From contig CP036296.1 of assembly GCA_007751255.1 (NCBI GenBank), forward strand, positions 434,001 through 498,000: DNA of 64,000 nucleotides, read 5' to 3'. Each line of letters begins with the position of its first letter. Within the stretch, counting starts at the first letter, position 1. Source of the stretch: Engelhardtia mirabilis. Its GTDB lineage: Bacteria; Planctomycetota; UBA1135; GCA-002686595. A program made the position numbers and the translations under genes. Shown one piece after another: positions 51,517 through 59,967 of the stretch. Below the pieces are notes generated by a model. It saw nothing but the letters and a program-made list of their open reading frames with translations, had not been told where the DNA came from and made no database searches.

Positions 51517-53145
51517 ATGCAGACCCTCCTCGCCTTCGCCACACTCCTGGCAACCGCCCCCCTCGCCGCCGCCCAGGACTACGCTCTCGACGCCTTCACC
51601 AACCCTACCGGTCAGTTCGGCCAGTCCTTTGCCCGCAGCGTGGACCTGTCGGGCACGACGGCGGTCGTCGGCAGCTTCCAGGGTGCTTGGATCGTCGAGC
51701 GCAACGCCTCCGGCCACTGGAAGGTCGGCGACGCGCTCGTGCCCCTCGACGGGCTGACGGGCAAGTGCTTTGGCGCCGCCGTGGCCGTCGACGGGGACCG
51801 CGCCGTGGTCTCGGCCTACTGCGACTCCTCGTCCAGCTACCAGGCCGGCTCGGTCTACGTCTTCGAGCGCGGTGCCGGCGGCTCCTGGAGCCAGACAGCC
51901 AAGCTCTTCGTGCCCTCGCCCATCGCCGAGGTCCAGTTCGGCTGGGACCTGGACCTCGAGGGGACGCGCCTCGTGGTAGGGGCCCCGCAGTCCAAGAGCC
52001 CCTTCTCCTCCGCCGTCTCCGGGGCCGTGCACGTCTTCGACCTGTTGCCCGACGGCAACTGGGCCCTGGACGCGACCCTCGCCGCCCAGAACCACTGGGA
52101 GGGGATGCAGTTCGGCTACTCGGTGGCGCTCAGTGGCGATCGCGTCCTGGTCGGCGCGCCCAGCTTCCTCAACATCTCCCACGACGGGCATGTGCGGGTC
52201 TTCGATCGCGGCGCGGGTGGCGCTTGGAGCGCTTCGGCGGTCCTGACCCCGTCCGACGTCCAGGCTGGCGACCTGACCGGCAGCTGCGTCGCGCTGGAGG
52301 GCAACACCGCGTTCACGGGCGCGGCCTTCCACGACGCCTCGAGCTTCAACGACGGTGCCGTCTGGGTCTGGGTGCGCCAGTCCAGCGGCTTCTGGAAGCA
52401 GGTGCAGAAGCTCGTGACCCCCGTCGCCCCGTCCAGCGCCCAGGCCGGAGCTTCGCTAGCGCTCGACGGCGACCACCTGCTGATCGGTGCGCGCTCGGAG
52501 CAGGTGGATGGCATCAACGTGGCTGGCGCGGCGCATCTGTGGAAGCGCGACGGCAGCGGCAAGTGGGCCTGGGCCGAGCGCATCGTCAGCCCCGAGCCCG
52601 AGTTCGCGGCCTCTGCCGGCAGCGACCTGGCTCTGGGCAACGGATGGGTGCTGCTCGCCGAGCCGGACCAGGGGCCGGGCTACGACGGACGACTCGACGT
52701 CGTCTACTCCCACGCCGCGGGTGACGTGCTGCCGACCAATAACTTCGGCCAGGGCACGGCGAGCTGCGCCAGCGCGCACACGACGTTCCTGCCCCTGCCG
52801 CCGCTGATCGGCACCGACAGCTTCCGCGTGCACGCAGCGGGCGTGCCGCCCCTGGCCTCCGGGCTGCTGGTGATCGGGTCGAGCGACGATCCGCTGGGAT
52901 CCGACAAGTTCGCCCTGGGCTGCGACCTCCACGTGGACGTGCTGGGCTCGATCGCGCTGTTCGTGATTCCGGCCTTCAGCGACGCCCAGGGCCTCGGCAA
53001 GGGCAAGGTTCCGATCCCCCCGGATCCGGTGCTCGTCGGCCTGCGCCTGTTCGCCCAGACCGTTTGGCTCGGCCCACCCTGCGCCGCCCTGCCCCTGGGC
53101 CTGTCCAGCTCCGACGGCCTGGGCTTCGAGATCGGCGCGCCGTGA
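51517..53145 (+). CDS. Secreted FG-GAP repeat (beta-propeller) protein, copy 1
   Basis: 542 residues from MQTLLAFATLLATAPLAAAQ. Seven or so FG-GAP-like blades, each with FG.SVALSGDRVLVGAP and GAVxVFxRxxxGxW patterns (FGAAVAVDGDRAVVSAY, FGWDLDLEGTRLVVGAP, AGASLALDGDHLLIGAR). After the propeller comes a region shared with copy 2 (GTASCASAHTTFLPLPPLIG) and the tail PPDPVLVGLRLFAQ, then SSSDGLGFEIG. Likely an extracellular binding protein; ligand unknown. Confidence 0.82.
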   Translation: MQTLLAFATLLATAPLAAAQDYALDAFTNPTGQFGQSFARSVDLSGTTAVVGSFQGAWIVERNASGHWKVGDALVPLDGLTGKCFGAAVAVDGDRAVVSAYCDSSSSYQAGSVYVFERGAGGSWSQTAKLFVPSPIAEVQFGWDLDLEGTRLVVGAPQSKSPFSSAVSGAVHVFDLLPDGNWALDATLAAQNHWEGMQFGYSVALSGDRVLVGAPSFLNISHDGHVRVFDRGAGGAWSASAVLTPSDVQAGDLTGSCVALEGNTAFTGAAFHDASSFNDGAVWVWVRQSSGFWKQVQKLVTPVAPSSAQAGASLALDGDHLLIGARSEQVDGINVAGAAHLWKRDGSGKWAWAERIVSPEPEFAASAGSDLALGNGWVLLAEPDQGPGYDGRLDVVYSHAAGDVLPTNNFGQGTASCASAHTTFLPLPPLIGTDSFRVHAAGVPPLASGLLVIGSSDDPLGSDKFALGCDLHVDVLGSIALFVIPAFSDAQGLGKGKVPIPPDPVLVGLRLFAQTVWLGPPCAALPLGLSSSDGLGFEIGAP

Positions 53146-53333
53146 ATGCCTGCCGGCGCTCGAGGCCTGCCGGGACGCATCGACCCGGCCCGGGCTGATC
53201 CGGTGCCGGCCCGCTCTCCTCACCCTGCAAGTCTCCGACTCGTGCCCAATCGAGGCGGATTCGCCGATTCGCTGAGGGTCCTCGACCCCCGTCTACGTGG
53301 GCAGCCCTGAATCCCTCGAAGGAACCAACCGCC

Positions 53334-54965
53334 ATGCGTACCGCCCTCGCCCTGACCGTCTCCCTGGCCGCCGCAGCCCCCCTCGCCGCCGCCCAGGACT
53401 ACGCCATCAACTCTTTCCTCAACCCCGCGGGCGAACTCGGCGAGAACTTCGGGCGCCGGGTCGGCCTCTCGGGGACCACTGCCATCGGCGCCAGCTTCAA
53501 CGGCGCTTGGATCATCGATCGCACCGCCTCGGGCAAGTGGAAGGTCGGCGACCTCCTGACTCCCCTCGATCCCCACTCGCCCTCGTGCTTCGGCGCCTCG
53601 GTCGCGATCGACGGGGATCGCGCGGTGGTCTCGGACTACTGCGAGTCCTTGACCGGCTTCCAGTCCGGCTCGGTCTACGTCTTCGAGCGCGGCCCTGGCG
53701 GCTCGTGGAGTCAGACCGCCAAGCTCTTCGTTCCCGGCGCGGCCAGCCAGCCTGCGTTCGGCTGGGACCTGGACCTCGAGGGCAACCGCCTGGCGGTGGG
53801 GGCGCCGAATGGGCAGAGCCCCTTCTCCTCTGCCCTCTCCGGCGTGGTTCACGTCTTCGAGCTGCTGCCCGATGGCAACTGGGTCCTCGACGCGACCATC
53901 GCGCCGCAGACGCACTGGGACAACATGGATTTCGGCGAGTCGGTCGCGCTCAGCGGTGACCGCCTCTTGGTGGGCGCGCCCAGCTTCATCAACCACGACC
54001 ACGACGCACACCTGGAGATCTTCGACCGCAACGCGGCGGGTCAATGGGTCGCCAAGGCCGTGCTCACGCCCCCGGGCGTCCAGGAGTACGACTGGACCGG
54101 ACGCGCCGTCGCCCTGGAGGGGGACACGGCCGTGGCAGGCGCCGCCCTGCACGACGCGATCAGTATCAACGACGGTGTCGTCTGGGTCTGGGAGCGCCAG
54201 GCCGGCGGCGTGTGGAAGCTGGCGCAGGCCCTGGTGACGCCCGGTTCGCCCGTCGACAGCCACGCCGGCATTTCCCTCGCCCTCGACGGCGACCGCATGC
54301 TGGTCGGGGCACGCGGCGAGACGGTGGATGGCGTCGTCAAGGCCGGGGCCGCCCACCTGTGGAAGCGCAACAGCAATGGTATTTGGAACTGGCAGGAGCG
54401 CATCGTCAGCCCCGCGCCCGAGGACACGGCCTACGCTGGCACCGACGTGGCCCTGGGCAACGGCTGGGTCCTGCTCGGCGTGCCGAACTTCGGCCCCGGT
54501 TACGACGGACGAATCGACGTGACCTACTCCTTCGCGGCGGGCGACGTTCCTCCGACCGAGAACTTCGGTGCGGGCACGGCCGGCTGCGCCTCCGCGCACT
54601 CGACCTTCCTGCCCCTGCCGCCCCTGATCGGCTCCGGCGACTTCCGCGTGCTCACTGCGGGCTCGCCGCCCCTCGCCCCGGGACTGCTGGTGATCGGTTC
54701 CAGCGGAGATCCCCTGGGCTCCGACAAGTTCGCCCTGGGCTGCGACCTGCACGTGGACGTGCTCGGCTCGTCCGTGCTCCTCGTCCTGTCCGCCTTCAGC
54801 GACGGCCAAGGCCAGGGCAAGGCCACGATTCCGATCCCGGGCGACCCTGTCCTGATCGGCCTGCAACTGTTCGCCCAGACCGTCTGGATCGGTCCGGCTT
54901 GCCCCGCCCTGCCCTACGGCCTGTCCAGCTCCGACGGACTGGCCTTCGTGATCGGCGCGCCGTGA
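53334..54965 (+). CDS. Secreted FG-GAP repeat (beta-propeller) protein, copy 2
   Basis: 543 residues from MRTALALTVSLAAAAPLAAA. Closely similar along its whole length to the preceding gene (FGASVAIDGDRAVVSDY, FGWDLDLEGNRLAVGAP, same tail LSSSDGLAFVIGAP), so the two arose by tandem duplication. The 188-bp gap between them has no gene. Divergence is spread evenly, with no sign of decay in either. Confidence 0.82.
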   Translation: MRTALALTVSLAAAAPLAAAQDYAINSFLNPAGELGENFGRRVGLSGTTAIGASFNGAWIIDRTASGKWKVGDLLTPLDPHSPSCFGASVAIDGDRAVVSDYCESLTGFQSGSVYVFERGPGGSWSQTAKLFVPGAASQPAFGWDLDLEGNRLAVGAPNGQSPFSSALSGVVHVFELLPDGNWVLDATIAPQTHWDNMDFGESVALSGDRLLVGAPSFINHDHDAHLEIFDRNAAGQWVAKAVLTPPGVQEYDWTGRAVALEGDTAVAGAALHDAISINDGVVWVWERQAGGVWKLAQALVTPGSPVDSHAGISLALDGDRMLVGARGETVDGVVKAGAAHLWKRNSNGIWNWQERIVSPAPEDTAYAGTDVALGNGWVLLGVPNFGPGYDGRIDVTYSFAAGDVPPTENFGAGTAGCASAHSTFLPLPPLIGSGDFRVLTAGSPPLAPGLLVIGSSGDPLGSDKFALGCDLHVDVLGSSVLLVLSAFSDGQGQGKATIPIPGDPVLIGLQLFAQTVWIGPACPALPYGLSSSDGLAFVIGAP

Positions 54966-55002
54966 TCTTCACGTCGAAGACCACGGCGAAGCGCCCCGCC
55001 AA

Positions 55003-55938
55003 CTAGCCGCAGACCAACTCCTCTGCGATCGAGAAGGTGAAGCCGAACGCGATGGAGATCGACGCGACGATCAGCAGGTGCAGGACGTAGTAGACCAGGA
55101 CGGTGATCCCCATTCCGAGCCTCTCTGGACCCTGGAGCAGATCTCGGATCTCTCCCGGTATCCGGTCGATCGCGAAGGACCGGGGGCTGTGGGTGAACTC
55201 GAGGAAGTCCGATCGTCGCTCGAGGCTTCGCATGAGCTGCGCACCCTTTTCGGTACGCGGGAAGCTCAAGGGAAACAGGACGCGCCCGGCGAAGACCGGG
55301 TCGCCGCGCTCCACGGCCCTGACCGCCGCGTCGGTGTCGAGGTAGAAGGGCGACGTGACCAGGTCGAACCGGATCGGCCGCATGTCGCCCTCCTCAGTCA
55401 TCCAGTCGGGCCTGGTCTCCGAACCTGGCGTCGATCCTGAGCGACCTAGGTCCATGGTCCGGTCGACCGGTGCCTCGAACAGGCCGTAGAGCGTCTCGCG
55501 GTCCGGCTGCCACTCGACCAGGGTCTCGTGGCGCAGGACCGTGTGGGCGCCGAACAGCACCGCCGCGACGCCCCACCAGGCCAGGCCGCGCCAGTTGGCT
55601 CCTCGATCGGCTTGATCTCGTTCGCGTTTGAAGCGGAACCAGCGTCGGCGCGCCCGCCGATCGTTCTCCGCGGGTCGCGCGACCTCGTTCGGATCGTCCG
55701 CGCGGTTGCGAAGTCGGGCGAGGTGAAAGCAAGTGGCTCCGATGCCGAAGCTCAGCAGCTGAACCGCGTAACGCCATTCCGTGGGCATCCAGAGTGCGGC
55801 TCCGGAGAGCATCGCCAGTTGCTTGCCCAGGAAGTAGAGCGGTGCGAAGAACAGCACCGAGCGCCAGACCCGCGGAACGGCTGCGCGGAGATGCTCGCGG
55901 ACCTGCCGGGGCAGCCTGAGGTCGCGGTCGTCGCTCAC
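55003..55938 (-). CDS. Membrane protein, third gene of an envelope operon
   Basis: 311 residues. About four membrane segments: SVLFFAPLYFLGKQLAMLSG, YAVQLLSFGIGATCFHLARL, LAWWGVAAVLFGAHTVL, and VLVYYVLHLLIVASISIAFG. A ~130-residue soluble loop (VRAVERGDPVFAGRVLFPLS, EKGAQLMRSLERR) lies between the last two. GTG start overlaps the stop of the lipoprotein gene (GTGA). No family recognised. Confidence 0.7.
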   Translation of the reverse strand: MSDDRDLRLPRQVREHLRAAVPRVWRSVLFFAPLYFLGKQLAMLSGAALWMPTEWRYAVQLLSFGIGATCFHLARLRNRADDPNEVARPAENDRRARRRWFRFKRERDQADRGANWRGLAWWGVAAVLFGAHTVLRHETLVEWQPDRETLYGLFEAPVDRTMDLGRSGSTPGSETRPDWMTEEGDMRPIRFDLVTSPFYLDTDAAVRAVERGDPVFAGRVLFPLSFPRTEKGAQLMRSLERRSDFLEFTHSPRSFAIDRIPGEIRDLLQGPERLGMGITVLVYYVLHLLIVASISIAFGFTFSIAEELVCG

Positions 55939-56441
55939 CGCGGCAGCCCCACGCGCACCAGGTCCGTACGCACCACGTCGAAGGGCTCGCTGCGCCAGCC
56001 GTCGCCGCAGCGAACGACCAGGATGTACTGGGTCTTGGTCAGTCGTGCGCTGCCCTCGCCACCGTCGAACTGGTGCTGGGCGACTTCGTCCAAGTCCGCG
56101 GTCAGGTCGGAGGTGGCGGGGCCGGGCTGCCCCTCCTCCCTGGCCGTGCGGAGCGCGATCAAGCGACGGCGCCCATCGATGTCATCCCACTTGACCCAGT
56201 AGACGATCCAGCTCCGCGCGTCGTCGACGGTCAGGGTCGCCGTGCCCGAAGCGGGCACGAGGATCGCGTCGGCGGAATCCGGCCCCGTGGAGTCGAGCGC
56301 CTTCGATCCATCGCTGCGCTCGGAGTCGATCCGGAACTGCACCACCCTCTCGTCCCCGCCATAGCTGGGACTCTTGCACGCGCCCAGTGCGAGCAGGCAC
56401 AGCCCGAGGGCGATCAGGCCCGTTCGGCGCAGGTTGACCAT
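55935..56441 (-). CDS. Lipoprotein, second gene of an envelope operon
   Basis: 168 residues from MVNLRRTGLIALGLCLLALG, with lipobox LGAC. The mature part (TATLTVDDARSWIVYWVKWD, TQYILVVRCGDGWRSEPFDV) has no known family. The chosen ATG overlaps the stop of the upstream protease-like gene (ATGA), supporting this start over the one 30 bp earlier. Confidence 0.72.
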   Translation of the reverse strand: MVNLRRTGLIALGLCLLALGACKSPSYGGDERVVQFRIDSERSDGSKALDSTGPDSADAILVPASGTATLTVDDARSWIVYWVKWDDIDGRRRLIALRTAREEGQPGPATSDLTADLDEVAQHQFDGGEGSARLTKTQYILVVRCGDGWRSEPFDVVRTDLVRVGLPR

Positions 56442-57385
56442 CACTCGACCTCCAATTCGATCAGGCGCCACCAGCGCGTCAGGATCTCGTGGGCGTCCGC
56501 GCGCGTCGTCACGAAGTCGACACGGGACTTGAACTCCTTGAAGGTCAGGCTCACGCGCGCCTCATTGACTTCGGTCTCCGGGTCGTCCTTCCTGAGGGGG
56601 TCGACGAGTTCGATCGACTGAACGGCGATTCCGCTGGGCTCGAATCGATCGACGAGTAATTTCGATAGCTCGCCGGTTCCAAGCCCTGTCTTTGCATAGT
56701 CGATCAATGCGTCGCCGAGCCCTGGTCTCTTCACCTCCCACTGCGCGCCGACGATCACGTACAGATGCCCTTGATCTGTATCCGGATCGCGGAGCCCAGC
56801 GACCGCGGGGTCGCCGAGCTGCAACTGGGCGATTGGCACCCCGGACGAAGGGTAAATGCGATCGAACAGACTCTGCACGGCCTCGTCCTCGTTCCAGGAG
56901 AGGTCGATGTCGCCCTCGACCTTCCCTTCGCCCTTCAGCTTGTCGAGAGCCTGGGTCCCGGCGTCCTCGAGTGTCGACTGGATGACCTTCCAGGCCGAGT
57001 CGAAGTCGAAGGGAGGGGCGTCCGGTGCAAGTGCCCGCAGGAGCTCGAAGCGCGACGCGGTCGCGACCTTCAGGCTGCCGTCCGGAAGGTAGCCGTGGAC
57101 GCGGTCGACGATTTCTTCCTGGGATACGTCGATGCCGTTGTAGCGCAGGATCATCGAAGCGCAGGCCGCCCAGCACCACACGGGCTCACGCTGCGGGGAT
57201 TCGACGGCTTCGAAGCCCGTCAGCGTGACGGTCTTCATTCCGTACTCGGACTCGGTACCCGCCGGCTGCGAAAGGCTGTCCGCGTCTTGAGGCAACGACG
57301 GCTCAGGGGAGTCATCAGGCTTCGGAATTGGAGGAAGCTCGATCAGCGCACATCCCCAAAGTAGCGCGAGCGGTATCAGGGCCAT
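56441..57385 (-). CDS. Papain-like cysteine protease lipoprotein, first gene of an envelope operon
   Basis: 314 residues from MALIPLALLWGCALIELPP, with lipobox LLWGC. The catalytic Cys is in REPVWCWAACASMILRYNG and the His in DQGHLYVIVGAQWEV, the arrangement of papain-like C39/C70-type proteins. A ~90-residue linker separates them. Probably anchored in the membrane facing the periplasm. It is coupled to a lipoprotein and a membrane protein downstream. The longer upstream frame is not supported. Confidence 0.75.
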   Translation of the reverse strand: MALIPLALLWGCALIELPPIPKPDDSPEPSLPQDADSLSQPAGTESEYGMKTVTLTGFEAVESPQREPVWCWAACASMILRYNGIDVSQEEIVDRVHGYLPDGSLKVATASRFELLRALAPDAPPFDFDSAWKVIQSTLEDAGTQALDKLKGEGKVEGDIDLSWNEDEAVQSLFDRIYPSSGVPIAQLQLGDPAVAGLRDPDTDQGHLYVIVGAQWEVKRPGLGDALIDYAKTGLGTGELSKLLVDRFEPSGIAVQSIELVDPLRKDDPETEVNEARVSLTFKEFKSRVDFVTTRADAHEILTRWWRLIELEVE

Positions 57386-57832
57386 GACGACGCTACGTAG
57401 GCTCGAACAGACTTTGGGCCTGGACACGAATGATCTCCAACGGGGGGGACGCGGTGGGGGGGGGGGCACGCCCGAAGCGCGGTCGGGGCAAGACTCCGCT
57501 GATCGAAGCACCCGCTTGACTGATCGGAGCCCCCTCTGGTCTGAACGTACAAGCTGTGTCAGGCAGCTCGATAAATGCCGATCTTTGTGGCGGCGCCAAA
57601 TGGGAACTCCAACGGCGGCTCTTGGATACAAGGCACTTGGGTCACTCTGCATCCCTCGGCGACGAGCAGCTGGGGGGGGGCGCTGGGACAAACCTGGCAC
57701 CTCGATGCTCGACCTGCCTTGCGGCGATCGTGTGCAAACGGGTCGGGATGTCGGGCGCTGGATCCGGGTCCGGGTCCTGCGCACCTCGACCTGCGGAGAT
57801 CGGGAGACCTCCTCAGCGCCCCCGAGCGCCGT
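57386..57832. other. Intergenic region, no gene seen
   Basis: Contains homopolymer G runs (for example near 57460 and 57670) and no recognisable frame. Confidence 0.4.
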
Positions 57833-58942
57833 TCAGCGCTCCGCGCCCGGCAGGCCGCGGCGCACCATGAACTCCACCGCCGCGTTCATCTCCACGGGCA
57901 CCAGGCTCACCTCGGGGTGGACGCGCGCCCAGACGCGGAGGACCTCGTCGACGAAGCCCTGGCCCACGGACTCCACACCCTTGAAGTCCAGCACGACCTC
58001 GCGGAAGCGCTCGAGCCCGTGGGTCAGGCGCTTGGCCTGGGAGCGGGAGATGAATTCGGTGCCGTACTCGAACAGGCGCAGCACGCAGCGCGTGCGGTCG
58101 AACTCGAAGTCTGTGGTGTAGCGGTCGAACAGCTCCGCCAGCTCGCGCTGCGTGTCGGCGGCCAGGCGCAGGCGCACGTCCGTGCCCGGCCGCTCGGCTT
58201 CCTGACGTACCGTCTGGTCGTCGCGCAGGTTGTCGACGACCCACACCAGGCCGTTGGCGCGCAGCTCGAAGTAGTCGACGGCCTTGGATCTGAAGAACAG
58301 CCCCTCGCCCGAGTGGCGCTCGGCCATCGTGGTGACCTTGCCCTTCGACAGCTCGTGCAGGGCGTCCAGGGCTCCGCCCAGGTGCAGGTCGCGGCGCGCC
58401 GACTCGAAAGCGCCGATCCCGTCGTCGCGGATGAGACCGACGAGGCCGCCGCCCCCGGTGGGGGGGTCCGGCCACAGTGCCACGTCGACCCGGTGGCCGT
58501 GGGAGTGGTCGATGGCGTTGTTGACCAGCTCCGTGAAGACTTAGGCGAGGATCTTGCGGCAGCGCTCGGCGCCGGCGGCGTGCAGGTCGGTCGTGGCGCC
58601 CTCGAGCTGCTCCCAGACCGAGTGCTCGTCGAGACCCTCGAGGGGATGTCGCGCCACACGACCTTCGGGCGGTTGGGGCAGGGCCGGACTCGGTGCCAGC
58701 GGTTCGGCCGCGCCAGCCACGTAGCGGGTTGCGCGCGAGCGCCCCTCGACGGAGAGTTGGCCCTCGGCCACCCGCCGCCGCAGTTGCGGATGAACCGCCT
58801 GGCGGGTGATCCCCAGCCGTCGGGCCAGGTCGGAGCTGGAGAAGCTTTCTCGGCTCTCCAGCAGCTCGGCAATGGCCTGGTCGATGGTCGGCTGCTTCAC
58901 GGCTGGATTGGCGCTGGCAGTGGGCCGGCGTTCTTGCGTCAA
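57833..58942 (-). pseudogene. HTH-HATPase-STAS (DUF4325) regulator interrupted by one stop codon
   Basis: One frame runs 58942 to 57833 with a single in-frame TAA at 58541-58543. Before it: winged-helix-like FSSSDLARRLGITRQAVHPQ and the start of the ATPase (AERCRKILA). After it in the same frame: VFTELVNNAIDHSHG (N-box), DDGIGAF (G1-like), and the DUF4325/STAS part (FREVVLDFKGVESVGQGFVD). The stop replaces what would be a Tyr codon by one base. The start is TTG 58942 or GTG 58900. Full length would be about 369 residues. A TTGACG site array lies at its start. Confidence 0.8.
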
Positions 58943-59036
58943 GGCATGCAGTTGACGGAAATGCGCTCCGTCAAGCTCCAGGTTGACGAAAGTCTGCTTG
59001 CGTCAAGTCAGGTTTGACGCAAAGGACTTTCGTCAA
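58934..59036. promoter_or_regulatory. Array of TTGACG/CGTCAA operator-like sites
   Basis: Inverted repeat TTGACGGA-N7-TCCGTCAA spans 58952-58974. A nested pair has TTGACGAAAGTC (58983-58994) against GACTTTCGTCAA (59025-59036), with TTGCGTCAA (58998-59006) and TTGACGCAA (59014-59022) inside. Another TTGCGTCAA covers the start codon (58934-58942). Seven half-sites lie within ~100 bp, likely bound by the HTH of the adjacent regulator. Confidence 0.7.
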
Positions 59037-59141
59037 GGTGGGTTCCCGCCTACCTCACCCCGCCGACCCCCCGCTCGCCTCCCCGATCGGTTAGAGCTGC
59101 GCCTCTCCGCCCGCCCTCGCCCCTCCAACCCCCTCCCGACC

Positions 59142-59906
59142 ATGCCCTTCGGATGGTGGCGCAGCCGCAAGCGCCGCAAGCTCCTCGCCGAGCCCTTCCC
59201 CGCCGTCTGGCAGCGGGTCCTCGACGGGCTCGATCTGTATCGCGACCTCGACACCGGCGACCGCGCTCGGCTCGGCGACCTGGTGCGGGTCTTCGCCGAG
59301 GAGAAGCGTTGGGAGGGCTGCGGTGGGCTCGCGATGACCGATGAGGTTCGCGTGGTCATCAGCGCCCAGGCCTGCCGGATGATCCTGCGCCTGGACCATG
59401 AGTACTACCGCCGGGTGCGCTCGATCCTGGTCTACCCGGCCGCCTACCGTCAGCGCTCGGTCGGGACGCGCGGCGGCGCGGTGAACACGGACTGGAGCGC
59501 CAACGCCGGGGAGAGCTGGTCGGGCGGGCCGATCGTGCTGTCCTGGGCGGACGTCGAGCGCGGCGAGCACCACAGCCACGACGGCCGCAACCTCGTCTAC
59601 CACGAGTTCGCCCACGCCCTGGACTGCCTCGACGGCTGGGCCGACGGCATCCCGCCCACCGTGCGCGGCGTGCACGCCGAGTGGGAGCGCGTCGTCGCCC
59701 GCGAGCTCGAGGCGCTGCGCGATGACGTGGCCCAGGGTCACCGCACCCTGCTCGACCCCTACGGCGCCACCAACCCGGCGGAGTTCTTCGCCGTGAGCAC
59801 CGAGTGCTTCTTCGAGCGCCCCCGCGACCTGCGCCACAGGCACCCCGAGCTCTACGGACTGCTCGCGGACTTCTATCGGCAGGACCTCGCCGGCGCGGCG
59901 CAGTGA
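59142..59906 (+). CDS. mtfA: MtfA-type zinc-dependent peptidase (M90)
   Basis: 254 residues from MPFGWWRSRKRRKLLAEPFP. The metallopeptidase motif HEFAHALD and downstream Glu in NPAEFFAVSTECFFERP match the MtfA/M90 family, as do LILVYPAAY-like ILVYPAAYRQRSV and LSWADVERG. In E. coli MtfA binds the repressor Mlc and links to glucose uptake. It faces away from the TTGACG array, which could also affect it. Confidence 0.93.
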   Translation: MPFGWWRSRKRRKLLAEPFPAVWQRVLDGLDLYRDLDTGDRARLGDLVRVFAEEKRWEGCGGLAMTDEVRVVISAQACRMILRLDHEYYRRVRSILVYPAAYRQRSVGTRGGAVNTDWSANAGESWSGGPIVLSWADVERGEHHSHDGRNLVYHEFAHALDCLDGWADGIPPTVRGVHAEWERVVARELEALRDDVAQGHRTLLDPYGATNPAEFFAVSTECFFERPRDLRHRHPELYGLLADFYRQDLAGAAQ

Positions 59907-59967
59907 GCCCCGAGCGGGCCACCGATCGACCGCGCCGCGCCGATTCGAGTCGACCGACCGCCGCCGC

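Noticed and set aside
53220-54866. 548-codon minus-strand frame opposite FG-GAP copy 2
   Set aside because: Mirror of the FG-GAP codons; the plus-strand copy has signal peptide and blades.
56441-57784. Longer 447-codon version of the papain-like protein
   Set aside because: The extra N-terminal 133 codons are low-complexity, and the internal ATG gives a proper lipoprotein signal.
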